This document shows positions 35,795-44,365 of a stretch of DNA of 64,000 bases, one piece after another; within the stretch, counting starts at the first letter, position 1; each line of letters opens with the position of its first letter. The position numbers were made by a program, and so were the translations under genes. The DNA lies in NCBI RefSeq assembly GCF_011064825.1, contig NZ_CP048751.1, positions 2,852,001 to 2,916,000 of the forward strand, given 5' to 3'. The notes beneath the pieces were generated by a model. It ran no database searches, was not told the DNA's origin, and saw only the letters and a list, made by a program, of their open reading frames with translations. This DNA is from Brevundimonas mediterranea (GTDB lineage: Bacteria; Pseudomonadota; Alphaproteobacteria; Caulobacterales; Caulobacteraceae).

Positions 35795-37531
35795 TCAGGC
35801 GGCCGCGCGGGCGCGACGGGCCAAGATCACTTCGTCGCATTTGGGGCAGAACGGGTGCTCGCCGGCGAGGTAGCCGTGCGTGGGGCAGATGGAATAGGTC
35901 GGGGTGACGGTGATGTAAGGCAGGCGGAAATTGGCCAGGGCGCGCTGGACGAGTTTGCGACAGGCCTCGGCGCTGGAAAGGCGCGCGCCCATATACAGGT
36001 GGAGCACCGTGCCGCCGGTGTATTTGGACTGCAGGATCTGTTGGCGGTCCAGAGCCTCGAACGGGTCGTCGGTGTAGCCGACCGGAAGCTGGCTCGAGTT
36101 GGTGTAATAGGGGTTTTCGGGCGTTCCGGCCTGGAGGATGTCGGGCCAACGACTCCGGTCTTCCTTGGCGAAACGATAGGTGGCGCCCTCGGCCGGCGTG
36201 GCTTCCAGATTGTACATGTGGCCGGTCTCGTCCTGGAAGGCGAGGATCCGGGCGCGCACATGGTCCAAAAGCCGCTCGGCCAGGGCGTGGCCCGCCGGGG
36301 TGGTGACGTCCTCCACGTCGTCGGTGAAGTTTCGGATCATCTCGTTGATCCCGTTCACCCCCAGGGTCGAGAAGTGGTTTCGCAGCGTGCCCAGATAACG
36401 CCGCGTGTAGGGAAACAGGCCGTCGTCCATCAGGCGCTGGATCTCCGTGCGCTTGATCTCCAGACTGTCGCGGCCCAGGTCCAGCAGCCGGTCGAGATCG
36501 GCCAGAAGCGCGGCCTCGTCGCCCTTGCGCCTGTAGCCGAGCCGGGCGCAGTTGATGGTGACGACCCCGAGCGACCCGGTCTGTTCGGCGCTCCCGAACA
36601 GACCGTTGCCGCGCTTGAGCAATTCCGTCAGGTCGAGCTGAAGTCGGCAGCACATGGACCGGACCATGTGCGGCTTGAGATCGGAGTTCAGGAAATTCTG
36701 AAAATAGGGCAGGCCGTATTTGGCCGTCATGGCGAACAGCCGTTCGGCGTTCTCGTGATCCCAGGGAAAGTCCGGCGTGATGTTGTAGGTCGGGATGGGG
36801 AAGGTGAAGGCGCGGCCCAGGGCGTCGCCTTCGCTCATGACCTCGATGAAGGCGCGGTTGATCATGTCCATCTCCGGCTGGAGGTCGCCATAGGCGAAGG
36901 GCATGGCCTCACCACCGATCATCGGAATCTGCGCCTTCAGATCATCAGGGCAGGTCCAGTCGAAGGTCAGATTGGTGAAGGGCGTCTGCGTGCCCCACCG
37001 AGAGGGCACATTGAGATTGAACACCATCTCCTGAAGACACTGACGCACCGCCTCATAGGGCATGGCGTCCTTACGGACGAACGGCGCCATATAGGTGTCG
37101 AACGAGCTGAAGGCCTGGGCGCCCGCCCATTCGTTCTGCAGGGCGCCCAGGAAGTTGACGACCTGGCCGACCGCGCTGGACAGGTGGCGAGGCGGCGCCG
37201 ACTCGATCTTGTTGGCCACGCCGTTCAGACCTTCCGTGAGCAGGTTTCTGAGCGACCAGCCCGCGCAATAGCCGCTGAGCATGTCCAGATCGTGGATGTG
37301 CAGGTCGCCCTCGCGGTGGGCGGCGCCGACGGCGGGCGGATAGAGGTGGGACAGCCAGTAGTTGGCGATCACCTTGCCGGAGACATTCAGGATCAGGCCG
37401 CCCAAGGAATAGCCCTGGTTGGCGTTCGCGTTCACCCGCCAGTCCTGCCGGTCCACATATTCGCGAACCGTTTGAACGACGTCGATGGACGGGGCGGCGG
37501 GGCGGATGACGGTCAACATATGGTGTATCAC
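35795..37531 (-). CDS. nrdD: Anaerobic (class III) ribonucleoside-triphosphate reductase, catalytic subunit without glycyl-radical domain
   Basis: 578 residues from GTG at 37531, or 574 from the ATG at 37519. It makes dNTPs without oxygen. The ten-stranded barrel is recognisable (VNANANQGYSLGGLILN, REGDLHIHDLDML, NVPSRWGTQTPFTN, RSMCCRLQLDL), and the zinc region is ICPTHGYLAGEHPFCPKCDE. The protein then ends after ILARRARAAA, exactly where fused homologs continue into the radical domain. No N-terminal ATP cone is present, so allosteric activity control may be absent. A perfect FNR box lies in the promoter region at 37648. Confidence 0.93.
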   Translation of the reverse strand: MIHHMLTVIRPAAPSIDVVQTVREYVDRQDWRVNANANQGYSLGGLILNVSGKVIANYWLSHLYPPAVGAAHREGDLHIHDLDMLSGYCAGWSLRNLLTEGLNGVANKIESAPPRHLSSAVGQVVNFLGALQNEWAGAQAFSSFDTYMAPFVRKDAMPYEAVRQCLQEMVFNLNVPSRWGTQTPFTNLTFDWTCPDDLKAQIPMIGGEAMPFAYGDLQPEMDMINRAFIEVMSEGDALGRAFTFPIPTYNITPDFPWDHENAERLFAMTAKYGLPYFQNFLNSDLKPHMVRSMCCRLQLDLTELLKRGNGLFGSAEQTGSLGVVTINCARLGYRRKGDEAALLADLDRLLDLGRDSLEIKRTEIQRLMDDGLFPYTRRYLGTLRNHFSTLGVNGINEMIRNFTDDVEDVTTPAGHALAERLLDHVRARILAFQDETGHMYNLEATPAEGATYRFAKEDRSRWPDILQAGTPENPYYTNSSQLPVGYTDDPFEALDRQQILQSKYTGGTVLHLYMGARLSSAEACRKLVQRALANFRLPYITVTPTYSICPTHGYLAGEHPFCPKCDEVILARRARAAA

Positions 37532-37647
37532 TTCTGGTGGATGACTACATGTTGGGTTTTTCCTTGGGGTCGGGTCAATGCGGCGCGGTGCGGCATCGGG
37601 CCGCGCGGCGCCGTCCGATAAGCCGAATTCAGATGTCGTCTCCGGGA

Positions 37648-37661
37648 TTGATCGCCATCAA
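37648..37661. promoter_or_regulatory. FNR/FixK box, perfect consensus
   Basis: TTGATCGCCATCAA matches TTGAT-N4-ATCAA exactly. It lies midway between the divergent nrdD and nnrS genes, about 117-128 bases from each start, and could serve either. Confidence 0.85.
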
Positions 37662-37727
37662 GACGAGGACGGCGACTCCGGCGACGGGCGATGTGACGCG
37701 CCGAAACATCGATCAGAGAACAGGAGT

Positions 37728-37741
37728 TTGCGCCAAGGCAA
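37728..37741. promoter_or_regulatory. NnrR-type box (one mismatch) upstream of nnrS
   Basis: TTGCGCCAAGGCAA: TTGCG-N4-GGCAA against the ideal TTGCG-N4-CGCAA. It is 49 bases before the nnrS ATG. The surrounding TTTGCGC.AAGGCAAGGCG recurs at 39919. Confidence 0.6.
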
Positions 37742-37789
37742 GGCGCCCGTCGCCGGGCGGCGCCAGAAGGGAGAGCAAGGAGTTCCGTC

Positions 37790-38968
37790 ATGACCACCGA
37801 TCGCCCCCTTCGCGCTCTTTCAACGCCCGTCCTGTTCAGCTTAGGGCTTCGGCCCTTCTTCCTGTTCGGCGCCCTGTGGGGAGCGATGGCGGCGCCGCTC
37901 TGGGTCTATGTTCTGGCGCATGGCGACGGACGGATCGCCGGTCGCGCGGGGATGGACTGGCATATCCACGAGATGCTGTTCGGCTATGTCGGCGCCGTCA
38001 TCGGCGGTTTTCTTCTGACCGCCGTGCCGAACTGGACCGGTCGCGCGCCACTCGCGGGAACGCCGCTGGCGGTGTTGTTCGGGCTCTGGGCCGTCGGACG
38101 TCTGGCCCTGTCGACCCCCGGAGCCGACGCCTTCACCCTGCTGATCCTCGACGGCCTCTATCTGACAGGGCTGAGCCTGGTCGTCTGGCGCGACGTCCTG
38201 GCGGCGCGCAACTGGCGCAATCTCGGCGTCGCCCTGGCCGTAACCGGACTGGCCGCCGCCAATCTGGCCTTCCACCTCAGGTCAGGAGAGGCCGGCGGTC
38301 TGGACGCCGTGGTGCGCGCCGGTCTAGGCCTGATCGTCATGCTTCTGGTCCTGATCGGCGGCCGTGTGACGCCGAACTTCACCCGCAATTGGCTGGCGCG
38401 CCAGGGAAGCGGGCGGCTGCCCGCCCCTGCCTCGCGGTTCGATCTGGGGGTCATGGCGTTTACCCTGACGGCTCTCGTCGCCTGGGTGTGGCGGGCCGAC
38501 CATCCGGCGGTCGGAGTGGTCCTGGCCTTGGCGGGGCTCTTGAACGGCGTGCGGCTGGCCCGGTGGTGCGGCTGGCGCACCGCCGGCGAGCCGCTGGTCT
38601 GGATTCTGCACCTCGGCTACGCTTGGCTCGCCGTCGGCCTGGTCCTGCTGGGGCTGGCCGCCATGGGGGCGAGCTTTGCGCCTTCGGCGGGCGTCCACGC
38701 CCTGACGACCGGGGCCATGGGGGTGATGATCCTGGCGGTGATGACCCGGGCCACGCGCGGCCATACGGGACGGCCGCTGGAGGCGGACCGGGCCACGGTG
38801 GTCTTGTATGGGCTCGCCAATCTCGCCGCCGTGGTGCGGGTGGCGGGCGGGCTGTGGCCGGAGGTCTATGGCGCGGCCCTGATCGTCGCGGGCGGCCTTT
38901 GGGCGGCGTCTTTGCTCGGCTACGCCCTTGTCTACGGGCCGATGTTGCTAGGACCGCGCTTGAGGTGA
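37790..38968 (+). CDS. nnrS: NnrS family heme/copper membrane protein
   Basis: 392 residues with about twelve hydrophobic segments. Typical NnrS features are LGLRPFFLFGALW near the N-terminus, WHIHEMLFGYVGAVIGGFLLTAVPNWTG with His ligands, RVTPNFTRNWL and LTTGAMGVMILAVMTRATRGHTG. NnrS lowers NO stress and is widespread in denitrifiers; in R. sphaeroides its gene is NnrR-controlled. Preceded by an FNR box and an NnrR-like box. Confidence 0.93.
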   Translation: MTTDRPLRALSTPVLFSLGLRPFFLFGALWGAMAAPLWVYVLAHGDGRIAGRAGMDWHIHEMLFGYVGAVIGGFLLTAVPNWTGRAPLAGTPLAVLFGLWAVGRLALSTPGADAFTLLILDGLYLTGLSLVVWRDVLAARNWRNLGVALAVTGLAAANLAFHLRSGEAGGLDAVVRAGLGLIVMLLVLIGGRVTPNFTRNWLARQGSGRLPAPASRFDLGVMAFTLTALVAWVWRADHPAVGVVLALAGLLNGVRLARWCGWRTAGEPLVWILHLGYAWLAVGLVLLGLAAMGASFAPSAGVHALTTGAMGVMILAVMTRATRGHTGRPLEADRATVVLYGLANLAAVVRVAGGLWPEVYGAALIVAGGLWAASLLGYALVYGPMLLGPRLR

Positions 38969-39006
38969 GGCGCCGCGGCTTGACCGGTGGATCGTTCGGC
39001 CTGAAC

Positions 39007-39819
39007 TCAGGCCGTGCGCGGCGCGGCGGAGACGCCGGAGGGGGCGGGCGGCGGAGGCGCGCCGGGCGTCGTGGTCAGGCTTTCGGTCCCCGCCCGTCCG
39101 ATCGGAAGCGGGCCGGCCTTGACGTGGTTGTCGATGAGCGGCGAGGGGCGGGCCAGGCGCTCGAGCGCGCGAGGGCGCGCCAGATGAATTTCCGGGCCTC
39201 GCACCTGAACCCCGTAGTCCGCCAGTTGGGCGAAGGCGCGCGACAGATTCTCGGGCGTCATGCCGAGGAGAGAGGCCAGGACGCGTTTCCCATACGGCAA
39301 GACGATATGATGAGGGTCGCCCTGCCGGGCGCTTTGCGCCAGAAGATAGTTGGCCACGCGTTCCAGGCAGCCGCGCAGCTTGTGAGCCTTCACCATACGC
39401 ACCACGCCGCGGTAGCAGCCGGCCAATTCCTGCACTACGGCGAAACCGAAGGCGGGGTCTTGCCGCGTGGTCCGGCGCAACGCCTCGCCGGACAGCATCA
39501 GCACCTCCGACCGCTCCAGGGTCCGTGCGGACATCAAGGCCGGCGCCTCGAGCATCACGGCCGCCAGAATAAAGGTCGAGACGGGGCGCAGAACGGCGAG
39601 AACCGCCTCTTTCTCTTTCCAACTCCCCTGGAGCTCCACAGCGCCGTCCAGCAAGACATATAGAAAGTCGACCGGATCGCCCTCCATCAGCAGGGTGGTG
39701 CCGGCGGGGAACCGTTGCAGAAAAGCCCCGGCCGTGGCGTCGCGGAAGACGCTCGGGGTCATGTCCGCGAACAGGGGCAGGGTGCGGATGCGGTCAAGGT
39801 CTGTCTGACGAATGGACAT
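39007..39819 (-). CDS. Crp/Fnr family transcriptional regulator (NnrS-linked type)
   Basis: 270 residues from ATG at 39819. An effector-binding beta-roll (PAGTTLLMEGDPVDFLYVLLDGAVEL), a long dimer helix and a winged helix with LASLLGMTPENLSRAFAQL. The recognition helix keeps the E..SR pattern that reads TTGAT half-sites. It has no FNR-type four-Cys cluster. The C-terminus has an unusual 45-residue Pro/Ala/Thr tail. A perfect FNR box (39853) lies 34 bases upstream of its start, so it is probably part of the oxygen cascade. Signal unknown, possibly NO as in Dnr. Confidence 0.87.
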   Translation of the reverse strand: MSIRQTDLDRIRTLPLFADMTPSVFRDATAGAFLQRFPAGTTLLMEGDPVDFLYVLLDGAVELQGSWKEKEAVLAVLRPVSTFILAAVMLEAPALMSARTLERSEVLMLSGEALRRTTRQDPAFGFAVVQELAGCYRGVVRMVKAHKLRGCLERVANYLLAQSARQGDPHHIVLPYGKRVLASLLGMTPENLSRAFAQLADYGVQVRGPEIHLARPRALERLARPSPLIDNHVKAGPLPIGRAGTESLTTTPGAPPPPAPSGVSAAPRTA

Positions 39820-39852
39820 GACCCACAGGATCACGTCGGACGAGGTTTCCGA

Positions 39853-39866
39853 TTGATCCCGATCAA
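39853..39866. promoter_or_regulatory. FNR/FixK box, perfect consensus
   Basis: TTGATCCCGATCAA, 34 bases upstream of the minus-strand Crp/Fnr gene. Two direct copies of TTCAAAGGCGT follow at about 39870 and 39904. Confidence 0.85.
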
Positions 39867-39919
39867 ATCGCCTTCAAAGGCGTGAAGACTCCGCCCGTCG
39901 GTGTTCAAAGGCGTCCGAT

Positions 39920-39933
39920 TTGCGCAAAGGCAA
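39920..39933. promoter_or_regulatory. NnrR-type box (one mismatch)
   Basis: TTGCGCAAAGGCAA, 64 bases upstream of the plus-strand hypothetical gene at 39997. Shares an extended core with the site before nnrS. Confidence 0.55.
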
Positions 39934-39996
39934 GGCGGGCGACGCCGAGACCGGTCATTCTGAGGCGCACGAGATGTTGCGGCGGACCGGACGGCC

Positions 39997-40425
39997 ATGG
40001 CCCCACGAGCGGAGAAGACGGGAAAGACCGGGATCCGCGCGGCCGCGTGGGCCCTGTCTCACGCCGTTCGCCTGGCGGATCGGCTGGAGCCGGTTCATGC
40101 GGCCGACGACAACTGGCCCCATGGGATGGGCGATCTACTCGCCGAATTGCAGGACGGCCTGGACCTCTGTCAGGCGCGCGAGACCGGGCGGTTCGCACAG
40201 GATCAGGCCCCGGCCTCCCGGGCGCGGCGTCGCGCTGAGATCCTTCACCGCGCTCGAGCTCTGGGGGCGGTCGAGCGCGCCATGGTCCAACTCTCGGCGT
40301 CCGCCTCCGCACCCGCAGACTGGCTTCGTCTTCAGGCGAGCTGCCGGGTCGTTACGCGCGCTCTGCGCGATTGCTGGGCGCTCGAAAGGCCGAGCGGCGG
40401 CTGCGCTTGCGCTGAGGCGGCATGA
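39997..40425 (+). CDS. Helical hypothetical protein coupled to a response regulator
   Basis: 142 residues, predicted all-helical, no signal peptide or transmembrane segment, ending in CACAEAA. No family recognised. Its stop overlaps the ATG of the next gene (ATGA), so the two are translated together. An NnrR-like box upstream suggests the pair is induced with nitrogen-oxide genes. Confidence 0.6.
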   Translation: MAPRAEKTGKTGIRAAAWALSHAVRLADRLEPVHAADDNWPHGMGDLLAELQDGLDLCQARETGRFAQDQAPASRARRRAEILHRARALGAVERAMVQLSASASAPADWLRLQASCRVVTRALRDCWALERPSGGCACAEAA

Positions 40426-40832
40426 TGGTCGCGCCCCTCGTCCTTCTGGTCGATGACGACCCTGCGGTGGCGCAATCCGTCGCCTTTGCGCTCGAAACCG
40501 AAGGCTTCAGGGTCCGACGATATGGCAGCGCCGAGGCGCTGCTCGAGGCCGTGGAAGATCGCGTCGGGGAGGGGGCGGGATTGCGGGCGGCGCGCTGCCT
40601 CGTCCTCGACTATCATCTGCCGGGTCTGGACGGGCTGGCGCTTCTGAATCGACTGAGAGCCGCGTCGCTCGCCGGCGGCGCCATACTGATCACCACCCAC
40701 CCGCGCCGCGGGGTCTGCGAAGACGCCGCCCGCGTCGGCGCGGTCCTGCTCGAGAAACCCCTGATCGGAGGCGCCCTGCTCGAGGCCGTCAGGGACGCCT
40801 GCGGCCTCAGCCGCCTCGCGTCAGAACCGTGA
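40422..40832 (+). CDS. Single-domain response regulator
   Basis: 136 residues made only of a receiver domain: VDDDP acidic pocket, phospho-Asp in LVLDYHLPGLDG, Thr in LITTHP and Lys in LEKPL. With no output domain it may act by protein contact or as a phosphate sink for the adjacent FixL. In Caulobacter such stand-alone receivers are common. Its 3' end overlaps the convergent fixJ by 26 bases. Confidence 0.88.
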   Translation: MMVAPLVLLVDDDPAVAQSVAFALETEGFRVRRYGSAEALLEAVEDRVGEGAGLRAARCLVLDYHLPGLDGLALLNRLRAASLAGGAILITTHPRRGVCEDAARVGAVLLEKPLIGGALLEAVRDACGLSRLASEP

Positions 40833-41421
40833 CGCGAACCAGCTCGGACAGGCTGCGCACCTGCATCTTGGTCATCACATTGGCCCGGTAGACCTCGACG
40901 GTGCGCGGACTGATGCCGAGATCATAGGCGATCACCTTGTTGGCATGGCCGGCGACGAGCCCCTCCAGAACCTCTAGCTCGCGTTGGGACAGCGAAGCGA
41001 GGCGCTCGGCGACGAGAGGGTCCCGTGCGGCGGTGCGGGCGCCGTCGGGTTCCGCGAGCGCGCGCTGGAGCGCCTCGATCAAGACGGCGTCGTCGAACGG
41101 CTTTTCGATGAAGTCCTGGACGCCGGCGCGCATCGCCTCCACGGCCAAGGCCAGGTCGGCGTGTCCCGTCATCACCACGATCGGAGTGGTCGCGCCGCTC
41201 GCGCGCAGACGCCGCGCCAGATCGATACCGCTCATCTCGGGCATGCGCACATCAGTGAGGATGCAGCCCGACAGGGGTTCGCGGCGCGCCGCCTCCAGCA
41301 GTTCGAGCGGTGAGGCGTAAAGCCGCGGCTCCAGGTCGTTCGTCGAGATCAGAAAGGCGAGGGAGTCGCGCAGGGCCGCATCGTCATCGACCACGTGCAC
41401 TGTCGTGTCAGCCTGGATCAT
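40807..41421 (-). CDS. fixJ: FixJ-type response regulator
   Basis: 204 residues from ATG at 41421; an ATG at 41445 with a GAAGA site is an alternative start. Receiver domain: VVDDD, phospho-Asp in [34 protein letters not shown]. LuxR/GerE output: [43 protein letters not shown]. It is the cognate partner of the adjacent FixL, with overlapping reading frames, and would activate fixK-type genes at low oxygen. Confidence 0.92.
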   Translation of the reverse strand: MIQADTTVHVVDDDAALRDSLAFLISTNDLEPRLYASPLELLEAARREPLSGCILTDVRMPEMSGIDLARRLRASGATTPIVVMTGHADLALAVEAMRAGVQDFIEKPFDDAVLIEALQRALAEPDGARTAARDPLVAERLASLSQRELEVLEGLVAGHANKVIAYDLGISPRTVEVYRANVMTKMQVRSLSELVRVTVLTRGG

Positions 41422-42925
41422 CGTCGCCATCGGTGTCGTCTTCATCTGCGGTCTTCAAGGTAAAGGCGAACTGCGCGCCGCCCTCCGGACGCGGGGTCGC
41501 CCAGATGCGTCCGCCATGCGCTTCGACGATGGTTCGGCAGATCGACAGACCCACGCCCATTCCCGTTCGCTTGGTGGTCACAAAGGGCTGGAAAAGCATA
41601 TCCGCCACCGACGGGTCCAGTCCCGATCCCGTATCGGCGACGGTGACGCAGGCCTCGTCGGCGCATCGCGTGAGCGATATGGTCAGATCCCGCCGGGGCT
41701 GGTCTTCCATGGCTTCGATGGCGTTGCGGATCAGATTGAGCACGACCTGCTGGATCTGGACACGATCCGCCAACACCAGATCGACGTCGGGCGGGAAATC
41801 GAGCGTGACGCGCACGCCATGCTCTTTGGCGCCGACCAGCGCCAGGGCGCCGGCCTCCTCGATCAGCTTGGGCAGGCTTTCGACGCGGCGTTCCACCTCG
41901 CCGCGCGCGACGAAGTCGCGCAGCCGGCGAATGATGTCGCCCGCGCGCAAGGCCTGGGCTCCGGCCTTGCGAAGCGCGTCCTTGAGCACCTCGCGCGGCA
42001 GTTCCTCACGATCGAGCAGACGCGCCGAGCCGTTGAGATAGTTGGCCATGGCGGTCAGGGGCTGGTTCAGTTCGTGGGCGAGGGCCGAGGCCATTTCGCC
42101 CATGGCGGTCAAGCGCGAGATATGGATCAGCTCGGTCTGCAACTCCTGTAGCCGGGTCTCCGTGGCCTGGCGGTCCGTCAGGTCGCGAATAAAGCCGGTG
42201 AAGTAGCGTTCCTCGCCGGACTGCATCTCGCCGACCGCCAGTTCGAGGGGAAAGGTCGCCCCATCGCGCCTTTGACCGACCACGACCCGACCCTGGCCGA
42301 TAATCCGTCTTTCGCCCGTCCGCCGATAGCGCTCGAGATAATCGTCGTGTTGCGCCTTGTAGGGCTCGGGCATCAGCCGTTTGACATTCTCCCCGACGAC
42401 CTCGCTGGCCGTCCAGCCGAACATCCGCTCGGCCGCCGGGCTGAAGGACCTTATGACGCCCCTTTCGCTGATCACGACCATGGCGTCAGGGACCGTGTCC
42501 AGGATGGACTGCAGATGCGCCTCGCGCGCGCGTAGGTGAGCGTTGGCCGCGACGACGCCGCGGCGGCCCCGGTGAAGAAGTTCCCCGCCCACGCTCAAGC
42601 CGATTCCGACAGCCAGAAAGACCAGGGCGGTGGCGATGTCGCCGCCGGTCCTTGGCCCAGCCTGCCAGGTGATCAGCAAACCCCCGGCGGCGCCGAGCAA
42701 GGCGGCGAGGGCGCCGGCGCCGAATCCGCCCACGGCGGCGGCGGCCGCGACGGCAGGGACGAAGAAGAGAAAAGCGATCCGCTCGCCCAGCATGGGCGCC
42801 ATCGCCCACCGCGCGGCATAGGCCAGGCCCACTCCGCCCAGAGCGATCGCGGCGCCGACCAGATGCCGGTGCGGTCGCACCCGTTCGGCCCAAAAGAGCG
42901 GCGCGCTGATTCGGCTGGTTTTCAT
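41408..42925 (-). CDS. fixL: Oxygen-sensing histidine kinase FixL
   Basis: 505 residues. Four hydrophobic segments (about 22-115) precede a heme-PAS domain and a kinase core. In the PAS domain, [29 protein letters not shown] aligns with FixL proteins (position 185-213): His193 corresponds to the proximal heme ligand and Arg213 to the distal arginine that switches on O2 binding. Both are kept, so it should bind heme. The kinase has the phospho-His284 in [27 protein letters not shown] and GMGVGLSI. It inactivates itself when O2 is bound and phosphorylates FixJ when it is not. Confidence 0.93.
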   Translation of the reverse strand: MKTSRISAPLFWAERVRPHRHLVGAAIALGGVGLAYAARWAMAPMLGERIAFLFFVPAVAAAAAVGGFGAGALAALLGAAGGLLITWQAGPRTGGDIATALVFLAVGIGLSVGGELLHRGRRGVVAANAHLRAREAHLQSILDTVPDAMVVISERGVIRSFSPAAERMFGWTASEVVGENVKRLMPEPYKAQHDDYLERYRRTGERRIIGQGRVVVGQRRDGATFPLELAVGEMQSGEERYFTGFIRDLTDRQATETRLQELQTELIHISRLTAMGEMASALAHELNQPLTAMANYLNGSARLLDREELPREVLKDALRKAGAQALRAGDIIRRLRDFVARGEVERRVESLPKLIEEAGALALVGAKEHGVRVTLDFPPDVDLVLADRVQIQQVVLNLIRNAIEAMEDQPRRDLTISLTRCADEACVTVADTGSGLDPSVADMLFQPFVTTKRTGMGVGLSICRTIVEAHGGRIWATPRPEGGAQFAFTLKTADEDDTDGDDDPG

Positions 42926-43006
42926 CGGCCTCCATCCGCCTGTTCAGGCGAGTCTGGCACGTCCGCCGACGAAGAACCATCCGGGGGGAGGAGGGAGCCT
43001 TGTCCT

Positions 43007-43020
43007 TTGCGCGCGCGCAA
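43007..43020. promoter_or_regulatory. NnrR-type box, perfect palindrome
   Basis: TTGCGCGCGCGCAA fits TTGCG-N4-CGCAA, 77 bases before the pseudoazurin start. Confidence 0.7.
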
Positions 43021-43096
43021 AGGCGCCAAGGGCGCCGGTTGCTAAGAGACCGGCGGCGGACGGGACCGGGCCGCCGCCTGCGACGGGGAGATTTCG

Positions 43097-43540
43097 ATGA
43101 CCACGCGACGGGCGCTGCTGACGGCGGCGGCGGGATGGGGGCTCGGCGGCGCGGCCGCCGCGCGCGTCCACCGCGTTCAGATGCTGAACCGCGGGCCGGG
43201 CGGAGCCATGGTGTTCGACCCGGCCTTTCTGCGCGCCGAGATCGGAGATCTCGTTCGCTTCGTGCCGACCGATCCCGGACATAATGCGGAGGTCATCGTC
43301 GGGCTTGCGCCGACGGGAACGCCGCCGACGCGCGGCGCCATGGGGGCGGTGTTCGACCTTCGTCTCGAACGACCCGGCCTCTACGGCGTCAAGTGCGCGC
43401 CTCATTTCGGCATGGGCATGGTGGCTCTGATCGCCGTTGGCGATGTCCGCGCCAGCCGCTCCGGGTTTGAAGCCGGTGTGGCGCGCCTTCCAGGGCTGGC
43501 CCGACGACGCATGATCGAGGCGCTGACGAGACTGGGTTGA
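43097..43540 (+). CDS. Pseudoazurin-type blue copper protein
   Basis: 147 residues with a signal peptide (TTRRALLTAAAGWGLGGAAAA). Type 1 copper ligands are His in DPGHNAEV, and Cys, His and Met in KCAPHFGMGM (C-x2-H-x4-M). Pseudoazurin carries electrons from the bc1 complex or cytochromes to copper nitrite reductase in the periplasm. The nirK gene lies 3 kb downstream, and an NnrR box precedes this gene. Confidence 0.92.
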   Translation: MTTRRALLTAAAGWGLGGAAAARVHRVQMLNRGPGGAMVFDPAFLRAEIGDLVRFVPTDPGHNAEVIVGLAPTGTPPTRGAMGAVFDLRLERPGLYGVKCAPHFGMGMVALIAVGDVRASRSGFEAGVARLPGLARRRMIEALTRLG

Positions 43541-43642
43541 TCCGAGACGGCAACTCGGGTCTTTCCCCTAGGCGACACACCCGAGTACCGAAATCGGCCT
43601 GTCCCCCGTAGCGTCACGGCGTCGAATAAACCCGAGGTCGCC

Positions 43643-44332
43643 ATGTCCGCAGCCCTTCTCGCGATGACCCCCGAGCCGCTCGCGCGTCCGCTCCCGACGC
43701 CCGAGCCCGAAGCCATGTGCCCGCTCAACGCCGCCTTCGCCGACAGTCAGGCTCTTCGCACCACCGTCGATCTGGGCGACGACCTGTTTCTCGCCGGCGC
43801 GGCCGCCGACTACGCCTATCGCGTGGAGGCGGGCGTCTTGATGAGCTATCGCCTGCTGCGGGACGGTCGTCGCCAAGTCGTGGACTTCCATTTGCCTGGC
43901 GAGTTCCTCGGGCTTGACGCGGGCGTGGACTATACGACCGCTGTGCAAGCCGTCACGCCGGCCGTCGTGGCCGGGATGCGGCGTCGGCGTCTTTCGGCCT
44001 TGGCGGCGACCGATGTCCGCCTGACCGGCGCCCTGTGGGCGGCCTCGGTGAGGGTCTGCCAACGCAGTCAGGATCATGCCGCCATTCTCGCTCGCCAAAG
44101 CGCCACCGAACGGGTCGCCGCCTTTCTTCTCGCCTACGCCCGACGAGTCAGATCGCTCGACGACATGATCTTGCCGATGAGCCGCCAGGACATGGCTGAC
44201 TTCCTGGGTCTGGCGATCCACACCGTCTCGCGCACCCTGACCCAAATGGAAGGCTCCGGCCTGATCTCGGCGCGCTCCAGTCGGCACGTCCGGCTGGTCC
44301 GCCGCGACCGGCTTGAAGCCCTTTGTTCCTAA
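43643..44332 (+). CDS. fixK: Crp/Fnr family regulator of FixK type
   Basis: 229 residues. The effector domain (VEAGVLMSYRLLRDGRRQVVDFHLPGEFLGL) and winged helix (MSRQDMADFLGLAIHTVSRTLTQMEGSGLI) match FixK/FnrN. Only one Cys lies near the N-terminus (EAMCPL), so it cannot bind an FNR iron-sulfur cluster, which fits FixK, whose expression is set by FixJ. The recognition helix reads H-T-V-S-R where most FNR/FixK proteins have E-T-V-S-R. The alternative oxidase gene follows 33 bases downstream. Confidence 0.87.
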   Translation: MSAALLAMTPEPLARPLPTPEPEAMCPLNAAFADSQALRTTVDLGDDLFLAGAAADYAYRVEAGVLMSYRLLRDGRRQVVDFHLPGEFLGLDAGVDYTTAVQAVTPAVVAGMRRRRLSALAATDVRLTGALWAASVRVCQRSQDHAAILARQSATERVAAFLLAYARRVRSLDDMILPMSRQDMADFLGLAIHTVSRTLTQMEGSGLISARSSRHVRLVRRDRLEALCS

Positions 44333-44365
44333 TCCGGTCTGTGAAGACCTGAAACGAGAAAGCTG

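Noticed and set aside
37564..37578. TTGGGGTCGGGTCAA before nrdD as another FNR box
   Set aside because: Half-sites are spaced 15 bases in total instead of 14 and the inner bases do not match.
35762..37621. 619-codon plus-strand frame opposite nrdD
   Set aside because: nrdD motifs are complete on the minus strand; this is a codon-bias shadow.
39868..39880. GCCTTCAAAGGC as part of a tRNA-Sec anticodon arm
   Set aside because: No acceptor or T arm around it; it is a short direct repeat in a promoter region.
41408..42925. FixL suspected of lacking the heme ligand because DPHII of B. japonicum reads ERRII
   Set aside because: That His is not the proximal ligand; the ligand His in the HD-Y segment (His193) and the distal Arg213 are both present.
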